Source: Duganella sp. BJB480 (GTDB lineage Bacteria; Pseudomonadota; Gammaproteobacteria; Burkholderiales; Burkholderiaceae_D). From it: a stretch of 64,000 nucleotides of DNA. A program made the translations under genes and the position numbers. Shown one piece after another: positions 55,360-64,000 of this stretch. The stretch's first letter is position 1, and each line of letters begins with the position of its first letter. The DNA is taken from positions 310,001-374,000 of the forward strand of contig QVIN01000002.1 in the NCBI GenBank assembly GCA_003416985.1, given 5' to 3'. A model generated the notes under the pieces. It saw nothing but the letters and a program-made list of their open reading frames with translations, was not told the origin of the DNA and did not search any database.

Positions 55360-57063
55360 ATGCAAGCGAACAAACGCCTGAGTCCAACCCTGTTGGCATT
55401 GGCCGTGGCGGCCGCACTGCCGGCCGCCCACGCATACGAATTCGAGACCGCCAATCCCGAACTCAAGATCAGCTGGAACAACACCTTCAAGTACAGCGGC
55501 GCCTACCGCCTCAAGGACGCCGACTCGCGCCTGCTGGCGGGCGGCTATCCGGCATCCGGCCCCGCCGACTTCACCGGCTATAACATCGACGACGGCAACC
55601 AGAACTTCCGCCGCAAGGGCATCGTCTCCAGCCGCATCGACTGGCTGTCCGAGTTCGACGCCGGCACACGCAACCTGGGCATGCGCGTCAGCGCCGCCGC
55701 CTGGTACGACGCCTCCTACAACCGCAGCAACGACAACGCCTCCTACGCCAGCAACGCGGCCACGCTGACCGGCAAGGCCGGCAACGAGTTCACCGACGGC
55801 ACCCGCCTGCTCCACGGCCGCAACGCCGAGCTGCTGGACGCCTTCGTCTTCGCCAAGGGATCGCTGGGCGAGCTGCCCGGCACCGTGCGCGTCGGCCGCC
55901 ACACGCTGCAATACGGCGAGAGCCTGTTCTTCGGCGCCAACGGCATCGCCAACGCGCAGGGACCGGTCGACTTGGTCAAGCTGCTCAGCGTTCCGGGCGC
56001 GCAGTTCAAGGAGATCCTGCGGCCGGTCAACCAGGTATCGGGCCAGCTGCAGGTGCTGCCGAATGTGTCGATCGGCGGCTACTACCAGTTCGAATGGCGC
56101 CCAACGCAGATACCGGGCGTCGGCAGCTACCTGAGCTCCTACGACGCGGCGGGCGCCGGCAGCAGCGCCTTCCTTGTCGCGCCGACCAACAGCGGCGCGC
56201 CGGCCTTCTACACGCAGCCGGACATGAAGGCCAAGAACTCCGGCCAGGGCGGCGTGCAGGTCAAGTTCTCGCCGGCCGGTTCGGACGTCGAATACGGCTT
56301 CTACGCCGCGCGCTACCACGACAAGACGCCCTACTTCTACCTGGGCTTCGCGCCCGGCTTCCCGCCAGGCGCGCCATCCACCGTGCGGGCCGTGTACGCG
56401 GAAGGCATCCGCACCTTCGGCGCCAGCGCCAGCACCGTTCTGCTGGGCGCGAACGTGGCGGCCGAGGTATCGGTGCGCCGCAATACGCCGCTGGTCAGTG
56501 ACCCGACGCCCAACTTCCTGTCGCGCGCTGGCACCGGCGTCTTTGCCGACAACAGCGGCAATCCGGCCTACGCGGTCGGCAATACGGCGCACGTCAACCT
56601 GTCGGCGATCTATGTGATGCCGACCAATCCGTTCTTCCAGGGCGCCTCGCTGCTGGGTGAGTTGGCGTGGAACCGCGCCACCAGCGTCACCTGGCAAGGC
56701 TCGCTCGATCCCAACACCACGCGCGACGCCACCTCCGCGCGTGTGATCTTCGAGCCGTCCTACTACCAGGTGATCGATGGCCTCGACCTGTCGGTCCCCA
56801 TCGGCGTGGGCTACAACATCGACGGCCGTTCGCGCGCCGTGTTCAACTTCAACGGCGGCAGCTCGCACGGCGGCGACTTCAATATCGGCGTCAACGCCAC
56901 CTACCACCAGGACTGGAAGTTCGGCATCAGCTACGTGCGCTTCCTCGGCGGCAGCGGCACCTTCCTGAAGAATAATCCGGCCACCAACACGCCCGTCCTG
57001 AGCTACGCCCAGTCGCTGGCGGACCGCGATTACATCTCCTTCAACATCAAACGCGCATTCTAA
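55360..57063 (+). CDS. DUF1302 outer-membrane-type protein
   Basis: 567 residues with a signal peptide (ending PAAHA), then a long region rich in aromatic residues alternating with polar ones and ending in Phe (NIKRAF), consistent with an outer-membrane beta-barrel. DUF1302 proteins occur with DUF1329 and RND genes in clusters for hydrophobic substrates such as steroids, alcohols and aromatics. It is presumably a channel or adhesin for the substrate; not demonstrated. Good AGGAG ribosome site. Confidence 0.88.
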   Translation: MQANKRLSPTLLALAVAAALPAAHAYEFETANPELKISWNNTFKYSGAYRLKDADSRLLAGGYPASGPADFTGYNIDDGNQNFRRKGIVSSRIDWLSEFDAGTRNLGMRVSAAAWYDASYNRSNDNASYASNAATLTGKAGNEFTDGTRLLHGRNAELLDAFVFAKGSLGELPGTVRVGRHTLQYGESLFFGANGIANAQGPVDLVKLLSVPGAQFKEILRPVNQVSGQLQVLPNVSIGGYYQFEWRPTQIPGVGSYLSSYDAAGAGSSAFLVAPTNSGAPAFYTQPDMKAKNSGQGGVQVKFSPAGSDVEYGFYAARYHDKTPYFYLGFAPGFPPGAPSTVRAVYAEGIRTFGASASTVLLGANVAAEVSVRRNTPLVSDPTPNFLSRAGTGVFADNSGNPAYAVGNTAHVNLSAIYVMPTNPFFQGASLLGELAWNRATSVTWQGSLDPNTTRDATSARVIFEPSYYQVIDGLDLSVPIGVGYNIDGRSRAVFNFNGGSSHGGDFNIGVNATYHQDWKFGISYVRFLGGSGTFLKNNPATNTPVLSYAQSLADRDYISFNIKRAF

Positions 57064-57076
57064 GGATAAAACTATA

Positions 57077-58432
57077 ATGAAGACGACCCTGAATCTCGCC
57101 GCCGCACTGGCACTGGCCTTCGCCCTGCCGCACGCCGGCGCCGCCGTCACCGCCGACGAAGCGGCCAAGCTGCACTCCACCCTGACCCCGCTGGGCGCCG
57201 AAAAGGCCGGCAACAAGGACGGCACGATCCCGGCCTGGGACGGCGTCTACGCCAAGGTGCCCGCCGGCTTCAAGCCCGGCGACTTCCGCGCCGATCCCTT
57301 CGCCGCCGAGAAACCGACGCTGGCCATCACCGGCAAAAACGTCGACCAATATGCGGCCAAGCTGTCCGCCGCCACCGTCGCGCTGCTCAAGAAGTATCCG
57401 ACCTACCGCATCGACGTCTACCCGACCCACCGCACCGGCGGCGCGCCGGCCTGGGTGTATGAGAACACCTTCAAGAACGCCACCCGCGCCAAGTCCATCG
57501 ACGGCGGCTTCGGGGTGGAGGGCGCGTTCGGCGGCATCCCGTTCCCGATTCCGAAGACCGGCTACGAGGCCATGATGAACCACCGCCTGGCATGGACCGG
57601 CGAGACCACCGTGTTCCCGCTGCGGACCACCATCGTCACGCCGGACGGCAAGCGCGCCACCGCCACCGAGGCCGAACAGACCATCATGCGGCCCTACTAC
57701 TTCAAGGACGGCAGCCTGGAAAAGTTCGACGGCATCTACCAGTTCGGCCGCCTGATCACGCGCGCGCCGGCGTCCAAGGCCGGCGAAGGCATCCTGGTCC
57801 ACGACGGCATCAGCGACGCGCAGCCGCGCGCCATCTGGCAATACCTGGTGGGCCAGCGCCGCGTGCGGCGCGCGCCGTCGGTGTCCTACGATACGCCGGA
57901 CTCGGTCACCTCCGGCATCGGCCTGTTCGACGAAGCGTTCATGCTGTTCGGCCCCATCGACCATCATGAGCTCAAGTTGATCGGCAAGAAGGAGATGTAC
58001 ATCCCGTATAACAACAACCGCGCCGCATCGGCCAAGATCAGCGACCTGGTTGGCCCGCAGTTCCTCAATCCCGATCTGGTGCGGTGGGAGCTGCACCGCG
58101 TGTGGGAGGTGGAAGCGAGCCTGATGCCGGGCAAGCGCCACGTCGTCGCCAAGCGCCGCTACTACCTCGATGAAGACACCTGGCAGATCATCATGGTGGA
58201 TGGCTACGACGCACAAGGCCAGATCTGGCGCGGCAACTACACGCTGACGCTGCTGGCGCCTGACGTGCCGGCCGTGGTGGGCAACGTCATGTGGGGCACC
58301 TACAACGTGCAAACCGGCGCCTATCTGTTGAACGAGGCCTCCAACGATCTCGCCACGCAGTACAAGACCATCCCGCGCCTGCCGGCCAGCTATTTCGGCC
58401 CCGAGGAACTGGCCAACCAAGGCTCGCGTTAA
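57077..58432 (+). CDS. DUF1329 exported protein
   Basis: 451 residues with a signal peptide (about 1-22). The family region includes TLTPLGAEKAGNKDGTIPAW at the mature N-terminus and RRRYYLDEDTW near the C-terminus, reminiscent of LolA/LolB-like lipoprotein-binding folds. Invariable partner of DUF1302, here 13 bases after it. It may shuttle hydrophobic ligand or connect barrel and RND protein across the periplasm; that is inference. Confidence 0.88.
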   Translation: MKTTLNLAAALALAFALPHAGAAVTADEAAKLHSTLTPLGAEKAGNKDGTIPAWDGVYAKVPAGFKPGDFRADPFAAEKPTLAITGKNVDQYAAKLSAATVALLKKYPTYRIDVYPTHRTGGAPAWVYENTFKNATRAKSIDGGFGVEGAFGGIPFPIPKTGYEAMMNHRLAWTGETTVFPLRTTIVTPDGKRATATEAEQTIMRPYYFKDGSLEKFDGIYQFGRLITRAPASKAGEGILVHDGISDAQPRAIWQYLVGQRRVRRAPSVSYDTPDSVTSGIGLFDEAFMLFGPIDHHELKLIGKKEMYIPYNNNRAASAKISDLVGPQFLNPDLVRWELHRVWEVEASLMPGKRHVVAKRRYYLDEDTWQIIMVDGYDAQGQIWRGNYTLTLLAPDVPAVVGNVMWGTYNVQTGAYLLNEASNDLATQYKTIPRLPASYFGPEELANQGSR

Positions 58433-58447
58433 GTGAAGGGGCGTTCG

Positions 58448-59533
58448 ATGAACATTCTGAATCCAAACGCGGCCCGCCGCACGGCGCTGGCGGCGTTGCT
58501 TGCCTCGTCGTGCGCGCTGGCGCCGGCAGCCGCTCCGGTGGCGCTGACGCAACCGGCCCTGGTCACGCCCAAGGCGCTGAACGCGGCGATGCTGGCCATC
58601 GCCGCGGCCGGCCAGCGGCTGGTGGCGGCCGGCGAGCGCGGAACCATCCTGTATTCGGACGATGCCGGCGTGACCTGGCGCCAGGCCAGCGTGCCGGTGG
58701 GCGTCAGCCTGACGGCATTGCAGTTCGTCGACGCCAAACAGGGATGGGCGGTCGGCCATCAGGGCGTGGTGCTGCACAGCGCCGATGGCGGCGCCACCTG
58801 GAACAAGCAGCTGGACGGCATCCAGGCCGCCGCGCTGGCGCTGCGGGCGGCGGCCGATGCCGCCGGCCCGGAACAGGCGCGCGCGCTGGCCGACGCCCAG
58901 CATCTGGTGGACGATGGGCCGGACAAGCCCTTCCTCGACCTGTACTTCGACAGCCCGCGCAGCGGCTATGTGCTGGGCGCCTACAACCTGCTGTTCAAGA
59001 CCGGCGACGGCGGCGCCACCTGGCAGCCATGGCAGCAGCACGTCGCCAATCCCAAGGGCCTGCACCTGTACGGCATGCGCGGCGCCGGCGGCGCGCTCTA
59101 TCTGGTCGGAGAACAGGGGCTGCTGCTGCGCTCCACCGACCAGGGAGCCAGCTTCAACGCCCTCGCCACGCCGTACAAGGGCAGCTACTTCGGCCTGCTG
59201 GCCGCGCGCGGCGGCGCGCTGCTGGCCTATGGCTTGCGCGGCAACGCCTACTGGTCCGGCGACCAGGGCGCCAGTTGGAGCAAGGTCGATACCGGCATCC
59301 AGGCTTCGCTGGCCGGCGGCGCCGAACTGGCCGACGGCACGCTGGTACTCGTCAGCCAGGGCGGCGACGTGCTGCTCAGCCGCGACCAGGGCCGCAGCTT
59401 CGCCGCGCAAGCCGCCGGCGCGCTGCCGCCCGCCCTGCCGCTGGCCGCCGTGGCGCAGGCACGCGACGGCGCGCTGGTCGTGGCCGGGCTGCGCGGCCTG
59501 CGGCGGGTCGCCTCGCCGGCAGCGGCCCGCTAG
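58448..59533 (+). CDS. YCF48/BNR-repeat exported propeller protein
   Basis: 361 residues. A signal peptide (about 1-30) is followed by repeated propeller blades with Asp-box-like motifs (SADGGATWNKQ, TGDGGATWQPW, STDQGASF, SGDQGASWSKV, SRDQGRSF). It resembles the YCF48/Hcf136 assembly-factor family that accompanies DUF1302/DUF1329/RND genes. Met 58448 is chosen because AAGGGG precedes it; a GTG at 58433 abuts the previous stop. It likely acts as a periplasmic scaffold for the RND complex (inference). Confidence 0.85.
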   Translation: MNILNPNAARRTALAALLASSCALAPAAAPVALTQPALVTPKALNAAMLAIAAAGQRLVAAGERGTILYSDDAGVTWRQASVPVGVSLTALQFVDAKQGWAVGHQGVVLHSADGGATWNKQLDGIQAAALALRAAADAAGPEQARALADAQHLVDDGPDKPFLDLYFDSPRSGYVLGAYNLLFKTGDGGATWQPWQQHVANPKGLHLYGMRGAGGALYLVGEQGLLLRSTDQGASFNALATPYKGSYFGLLAARGGALLAYGLRGNAYWSGDQGASWSKVDTGIQASLAGGAELADGTLVLVSQGGDVLLSRDQGRSFAAQAAGALPPALPLAAVAQARDGALVVAGLRGLRRVASPAAAR

Positions 59534-59566
59534 CGCCCTTCCCCTACATACTATGGCTGGAACATC

Positions 59567-62500
59567 ATGCACACAGATCAAGACTTAGAACAACAGCCGG
59601 TGGTAAAGCGGCTGCAGGATTTCGATACCGGCTCGGGCAACCTGGGCGAGCGCGCGCTGTTCAACCACCGGCCGCTGGTCATCCTGCTTTGCCTGCTGGC
59701 GACCATCGTGCTGGGCTACCAGGCCACGCGCATCAAGCTCAATGCCAGCTTCGAGAAGATGATCCCCAGCGCCCATCCCTACGTGGTCAACTACCTGGCC
59801 AACAAGGCCGACCTGAATGGGCTGGGCAACTCGGTGCGCATCGCCGTCGAAGCGGGCGGCGGCACCATCTACGACCGCGCCTATCTCGACACCCTGCAAC
59901 GCCTGAACGATGAACTGTTCCTGCTGCCCGGCGTGGACCGTCCCTTCATGAAATCGCTGTGGACGCCCAGCACGCGCTGGGCCGCTGTCACCGAGGAAGG
60001 CCTGGACGGCGGCACCGTCATCCCGGACGGCTACGACGGTTCCGCCGCCAGCCTGGCGCAGTTGCGCGCCAACGTCGCGCGCTCCGGCGAGATCGGCCAG
60101 CTGGTGGCGGCCGATTTCAAGTCCAGCATCGTCTTCGTGCCGCTGCTGGAGCAGAACCCGCAGACCGGCCAGGCGCTCGACTACGGCGCCCTGTCGCAGC
60201 GGCTGGAACAGATCCGCGCCAAGTACCAGAAGGAAGGCGTCCATATACACATCACCGGCTTCGCCAAGATCGTCGGCGACTTGATCGAAGGCCTGCGGCA
60301 GGTGCTGATGTTCTTCCTGCTGGCGATCGCCATCGCCGGCGGGGTGCTGTTCTGGTACACGCGCTGCTGGCGCAGCACCACGCTGGTGGTGGTCTGCTCG
60401 CTGATCGCGGTGCTGTGGCAGTGCGGCCTGCTGGCCAGTCTGCACTACGAACTCGATCCCTACTCGGTGCTGGTGCCGTTCCTGGTGTTCGCCATCGGCA
60501 TGAGCCACGGCGCGCAGAAGATGAACGGCATCATGCAGGACGTGGGCCGTGGCACGCACCGCGTGGTGGCGGCGCGCTACACCTTCCGCCGCCTGTTCGC
60601 GGCCGGCCTCACCGCGCTGCTGTGCGACGCGGTCGGCTTCGCGGTGCTGGTCAGCATCCGCATCAAGGTGATCCAGGATCTCGCCGTCATCGCCAGCATT
60701 GGCGTGGCGGTGCTGATCTTCACCAACCTGGTGCTGCTGCCCATACTGCTGTCCTACACCGGCGTGAGCGCCAAGGCGGCCGCGCGCAGCCTGCAGGCCG
60801 ACAGCGCCGAAGACGGCGCGCAGCCATGGCTGTGGACCTTCCTCGACCGCTTCACCCAGCGCCGCTGGGCCGCCGCCACGGTGGCCGCCAGCGTGCTGCT
60901 GGGGGGGCTGGGCTACCTGTACAGCCTTAACCTGAAGGTGGGCGACCTCGATCCCGGCGCGCCGGAACTGCGCGCCGATTCGCGCTACAACCGGGACAAC
61001 GGCTTCATGGTCGCCAACTACGCGGCCAGCTCCGACATCCTGGTGGTGATGATCAAGACCGCGCCCGACCAATGCACCCGCTATGCTACGCTGGCCAGCG
61101 TGGACGCGCTGGCGTGGCAGCTGGAGCAGCTGCCCGGGGTCGACTCGACCAACTCGATGGCGGCGTTGAGCAAGCTCGCCACCACCGGCTACAACGAAGG
61201 CAACTTCAAATGGTATGACCTGATCCCCAACGCCGGCGCGCTGGGCGCGGTGCAGACCCGCGCACCGCGCGAACTGTTCAACCAGAGCTGCTCGCTGCTG
61301 TCGCTGTACGTCTACCTGAAGGACCACAAGGCCGCCACGCTGACCCGCGTGGTCGACGCGGTCGAAGCCTTCGCCGCCGCCAACAACACGCCGGAGGTGC
61401 AGTTCCAGCTGGCCGCCGGCAGCGCCGGCATCGAGGCAGCCACCAACATCGTCGTCAAGCAGGCCATGCACGACATGCTGTTCTGGGTCTACGGCGCGGT
61501 GATCCTGCTGTGCTACGCCACCTTCCGCAACTGGCGCGCGGTGGTGGTGGCCATCCTGCCGCTGGTGCTCACGTCCATCCTGTGCGAGGTATTGATGGTG
61601 GTGCTGGGCATGGGCGTCAAGGTCGCCACGCTGCCGGTGATCGCGCTCGGCGTGGGCATCGGCGTGGACTACGCGCTGTATGTGCTCAGCGTGATGCTGA
61701 CCCGCATGCGCGCCGGCGACAACCTGTCCGACGCCTACCTGCACGCGCTGCGCTTCACCGGCCGCGTGGTGATACTGACCGGCGTGACGCTGGCCGTGGC
61801 CGTGGCCACCTGGCTGTTCTCACCGATCAAATTCCAGGCCGACATGGGCATCCTGCTGGCCTTCATGTTCCTTTGGAATATGGTGGGCGCACTGGTACTG
61901 GTGCCGGCGCTGGCGCATTTCCTGATGCCGCAAAAGACCGCGCACAACGAAGCGCCGCAACCCGACGCCGCGATACCCGCCGCCGATTCCCTGCGCCATA
62001 CAGCGCTGGGCCATGTCGTAGGCCGCGCGGACCGCCACCAGACCCACGCCTGGCTCGGCCTCCCCTTTGCCCAGCCGCCGGTCGGTCCGCTGCGCTGGAG
62101 GGCGCCGCGTCCACCGCAACCGTGGGAGGGCGTACGCGAGGCGCTGGCCTTCGGTCGTCCGGCGCTGCAACTGGGCGGCATCACACTGGAACTGCCGCCG
62201 GCGGTATGGGGACAGGTGGCCGGCTCCGAGGACTGCCTGACGCTGAACGTGTTTGCACCTCGGATGACGCCTGAACAGGCGCAAGCCGCCGCGCTGCCGG
62301 TGATGTTCTGGATCCACGGCGGCGCCAACACCGCCGGCACCGCCGCTACCTACACCACGCTGCGCAACCTGGCCGGCCACGATCAGGTGATCGTGGTCTC
62401 GGCCAATTACCGCCTCGGCATCCTCGGCTGGTTCAGCCTCGAAGAGCTGGCGCAGGAAGGCGACACTCCCGCCGACCGCTCGGGCAATTTCGGCACGCTG

Positions 62501-63757
62501 GACCTGGTCGCCGCGCTGCAATGGGTGCGCCAGCACATCGCGGCTTTCGGCGGCGATCCCGATAACGTCACGGTATTCGGCGAATCGGCCGGCGGCCTGA
62601 ATGCCTACACGCTCCTGGCCAGCCCATTGGCCAAGGGCCTGTTCCACCGCGCCATCCTGCAATCGCCGCTGGCGGCCAGCTACTCGCCGGCGCAGGCCCG
62701 CAACTACACGGACGACGCCCAGCCCGGCCACGCCGTCAGCTCGCGCGAGCTGCTGTGCCGATGGTTGCAGCGCGATGGCCGCGCCGCCGACCGCGATGCC
62801 GCCAAGGCGCTGATCGCATCCATGGCGCCAGCCGACATCGCCACCTACGTGCGCGGCCTGCCCGCCGACACGCTGCTGGCGGCCATCACGCCCGGTGCGC
62901 TCAGCTTCTACGACGCGCCCTGCGTGATCCAGGACGGCCACGTGCTGCCGGCCATGCCGCTGGCCGAGGCGTTCGCCGACCGTGGCCGCTACAACGCGGT
63001 CCCGGTCATCATCGGCACCAACCGCGACGAGTACAAGCTGTTCATGTCCAACAATCCCGACTATGTGCGTATGCTGTTCGGCCAAATCCCCTTGATGCGC
63101 GACCGCGCCCGCTACCAGCGCCACGCCGCCTACATGTCCGCCTTGTGGCAGGCCACCGGCGCGCTGGAGCCGGCCAGCGCCATGGTGGCCTCGGGCCACC
63201 GCGACGTCTGGACCTACCGCTTCGACTGGGACGAGCAACCCGCCGTGCCGTTCATCGCGCCACGCGTGCTGCTGGGCGCCGCCCACGTGCTGGACGTGGC
63301 CTTCGTATTCCGCGACCTCGAAGGCGAATTCGATCCGTTCCGCTCCTTCACCGCCGCCAACCTGCCCGGCCGCAAAGAGGTCTCCGACGCCATGGCCGGC
63401 TACTGGACCCATTTCGCCCGCCACGGCGAACCGGGCTCCGGGCCGGCAGGCGCGCTGCCGGAATGGCGGCGCTGGAGCGACGATGCCAGCGCCCCGCGCC
63501 TGATGGTGTTCGACACCAGCGCCGACGGCGGCACACGCATGGTGGTCCACGAAAACAGCCTGTCCGCGCTGAAGGCCGCGCTGGAACGCGACCCGGCCCT
63601 ACGGGGCGATCCACGCGAACGCTGCGAGCTTTACGGCCGCATGTTCCTGTGGTCGATCTTCGGCGGCTTCGAAACCCCGCACACGCTGGAAGCCTACGCC
63701 CGAACCCACGGCTACACCGGCCCGACCGGAGAGCTGCGTCCCAGCTACTGGCCATGA
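59567..63757 (+). CDS. RND (MMPL-type) transporter fused to type-B carboxylesterase
   Basis: 1396 residues in one uninterrupted frame. Residues about 1-787 are an RND/MMPL transporter: first helix near 37-50, a large periplasmic loop, then helix bundles (around 245-400 and 640-785) ending LVLVPALAHFLMPQ. A linker of about 25 residues (Ala/Pro/Asp-rich) leads to a complete type-B carboxylesterase (about 810-1395): GLPFAQPPVGPLRWR, oxyanion WIHGGAN, nucleophile Ser1007 in FGESAGG, acid near GTNRDEYK, His in GAAHVLDVAF. With RND topology both ends are cytoplasmic, so the esterase should face the cytoplasm. No internal start with a ribosome site was seen at the junction. It overlaps the thiolase gene by four bases. 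Confidence 0.9.
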   Translation: MHTDQDLEQQPVVKRLQDFDTGSGNLGERALFNHRPLVILLCLLATIVLGYQATRIKLNASFEKMIPSAHPYVVNYLANKADLNGLGNSVRIAVEAGGGTIYDRAYLDTLQRLNDELFLLPGVDRPFMKSLWTPSTRWAAVTEEGLDGGTVIPDGYDGSAASLAQLRANVARSGEIGQLVAADFKSSIVFVPLLEQNPQTGQALDYGALSQRLEQIRAKYQKEGVHIHITGFAKIVGDLIEGLRQVLMFFLLAIAIAGGVLFWYTRCWRSTTLVVVCSLIAVLWQCGLLASLHYELDPYSVLVPFLVFAIGMSHGAQKMNGIMQDVGRGTHRVVAARYTFRRLFAAGLTALLCDAVGFAVLVSIRIKVIQDLAVIASIGVAVLIFTNLVLLPILLSYTGVSAKAAARSLQADSAEDGAQPWLWTFLDRFTQRRWAAATVAASVLLGGLGYLYSLNLKVGDLDPGAPELRADSRYNRDNGFMVANYAASSDILVVMIKTAPDQCTRYATLASVDALAWQLEQLPGVDSTNSMAALSKLATTGYNEGNFKWYDLIPNAGALGAVQTRAPRELFNQSCSLLSLYVYLKDHKAATLTRVVDAVEAFAAANNTPEVQFQLAAGSAGIEAATNIVVKQAMHDMLFWVYGAVILLCYATFRNWRAVVVAILPLVLTSILCEVLMVVLGMGVKVATLPVIALGVGIGVDYALYVLSVMLTRMRAGDNLSDAYLHALRFTGRVVILTGVTLAVAVATWLFSPIKFQADMGILLAFMFLWNMVGALVLVPALAHFLMPQKTAHNEAPQPDAAIPAADSLRHTALGHVVGRADRHQTHAWLGLPFAQPPVGPLRWRAPRPPQPWEGVREALAFGRPALQLGGITLELPPAVWGQVAGSEDCLTLNVFAPRMTPEQAQAAALPVMFWIHGGANTAGTAATYTTLRNLAGHDQVIVVSANYRLGILGWFSLEELAQEGDTPADRSGNFGTLDLVAALQWVRQHIAAFGGDPDNVTVFGESAGGLNAYTLLASPLAKGLFHRAILQSPLAASYSPAQARNYTDDAQPGHAVSSRELLCRWLQRDGRAADRDAAKALIASMAPADIATYVRGLPADTLLAAITPGALSFYDAPCVIQDGHVLPAMPLAEAFADRGRYNAVPVIIGTNRDEYKLFMSNNPDYVRMLFGQIPLMRDRARYQRHAAYMSALWQATGALEPASAMVASGHRDVWTYRFDWDEQPAVPFIAPRVLLGAAHVLDVAFVFRDLEGEFDPFRSFTAANLPGRKEVSDAMAGYWTHFARHGEPGSGPAGALPEWRRWSDDASAPRLMVFDTSADGGTRMVVHENSLSALKAALERDPALRGDPRERCELYGRMFLWSIFGGFETPHTLEAYARTHGYTGPTGELRPSYWP

Positions 63758-64000
63758 GCGCGGCCGCCAGCAAGGGCTTCTTCCAGGCCTACGACGACGT
63801 GTGGCTGATCGACGGCCTGCGCACGCCCATGGCCGACTACTGCGGCGCCTACAGCCACATCTCGCCCACGGACCTCGGCATCAAGGCCGCGCGCGCGGTG
63901 CTGCGGCGCAGCGGCGTGCCGGCCGCCGACATCGACTCCGTCATCAGCGGCAGCATGGCGCCGGGCGACTGTTACCAGTACATGCTGGCCCGCCACATCG
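63754..64000 (+). CDS. Thiolase-family protein (partial, cut by window edge)
   Basis: The first 82 residues are present. The N-terminal thiolase signature is visible (VWLIDGLRTPMADYCGAYSHISPTDLG; VISGSMAPG). The catalytic cysteine lies beyond the edge. It overlaps the RND-esterase stop by four bases (ATGA), so it belongs to the sigma-54 operon. A CoA-dependent side-chain shortening step, beta-oxidation-like, is suggested by its presence; the substrate is unknown. Confidence 0.82.
   Translation, partial: MSAAASKGFFQAYDDVWLIDGLRTPMADYCGAYSHISPTDLGIKAARAVLRRSGVPAADIDSVISGSMAPGDCYQYMLARHI

Noticed and set aside
57047..59581. 844-residue minus-strand frame opposite DUF1329 and the YCF48-like gene
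   Set aside because: It spans two real genes antisense, has no ribosome site and no domain; the Ala/Gly/Val/Gln bias marks it as a shadow.
59585..63550. Two long minus-strand frames (719 and 576 residues) opposite the RND-esterase gene
   Set aside because: Antisense to a gene with clear family motifs along its whole length; His/Gln/Ala-rich with no domain.

Overview
The window is GC-rich, densely packed and full of four-base ATGA start/stop overlaps. It reads as a betaproteobacterial chromosome, most like Oxalobacteraceae (Massilia/Duganella/Janthinobacterium type). That placement is inferred from gene content, codon use and protein families, not from a marker gene. No rRNA, tRNA, CRISPR array or complete transposase was seen.

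Region 1 (1-9.4 kb) is a denitrification block. It holds a NarK-type transporter (cut by the left edge), the NO sensor NsrR divergent from a quinol-type NO reductase (norZ), a DUF2249 protein, a copper nitrite reductase fused to cytochrome c (nirK), nirV and a SCO-like copper chaperone, followed by an M13 peptidase. No nitrate or N2O reductase lies in the window. Region 2 (9.4-12.8 kb) is bounded by two copies of a long palindromic repeat. It carries an exported endonuclease/phosphatase-family protein, a PadR regulator coupled to a TIGR01777 epimerase, and a small exported protein; most of it looks less GC-rich than its surroundings.

Region 3 (12.8-22.3 kb) is about anaerobic life. A class III ribonucleotide reductase sits behind two NrdR boxes, and its glycyl-radical segment is a separate 59-residue gene between nrdD and nrdG. 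Next come a ParE/RHH toxin-antitoxin pair and the oxygen-independent ubiquinone genes ubiU-ubiV-ubiT. Across a perfect FNR/Dnr box lies a divergent operon of hemerythrin, DUF2249, a polytopic membrane protein and a PaaX-like regulator.

Region 4 (23-50.9 kb) is an aromatic-acid island. pobA (4-hydroxybenzoate) and vanAB (vanillate) feed protocatechuate into pcaHG, pcaB, a fused pcaC-pcaD, pcaIJ and pcaF, which together give acetyl-CoA and succinyl-CoA. Uptake is by one branched-chain-type ABC transporter (livHMGF, with no binding protein of its own), three separate paralogous binding proteins and a porin. A tannase/feruloyl-esterase lipoprotein may release the acids from esters. Regulators are PobR (AraC), two IclR proteins, two MarR proteins and a large propeller-GGDEF sensor. 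Copies of one PcaR-like 15-bp operator sit at pcaH, pcaIJ/iclR and porin/binding-protein promoters.

Region 5 (50.9-64 kb) is a sigma-54-controlled cluster. An XylR/DmpR-like activator diverges from a -24/-12 promoter that drives an aromatic aldehyde dehydrogenase, a coniferyl-alcohol-type dehydrogenase, DUF1302 and DUF1329 envelope proteins, a YCF48-like propeller, a 1396-residue fusion of an RND transporter with a type-B carboxylesterase, and a thiolase cut by the right edge. It looks like a system for importing or processing esterified monolignol-type compounds whose products drain into region 4. The RND-esterase fusion and the split glycyl-radical reductase are the two least ordinary things in the window.
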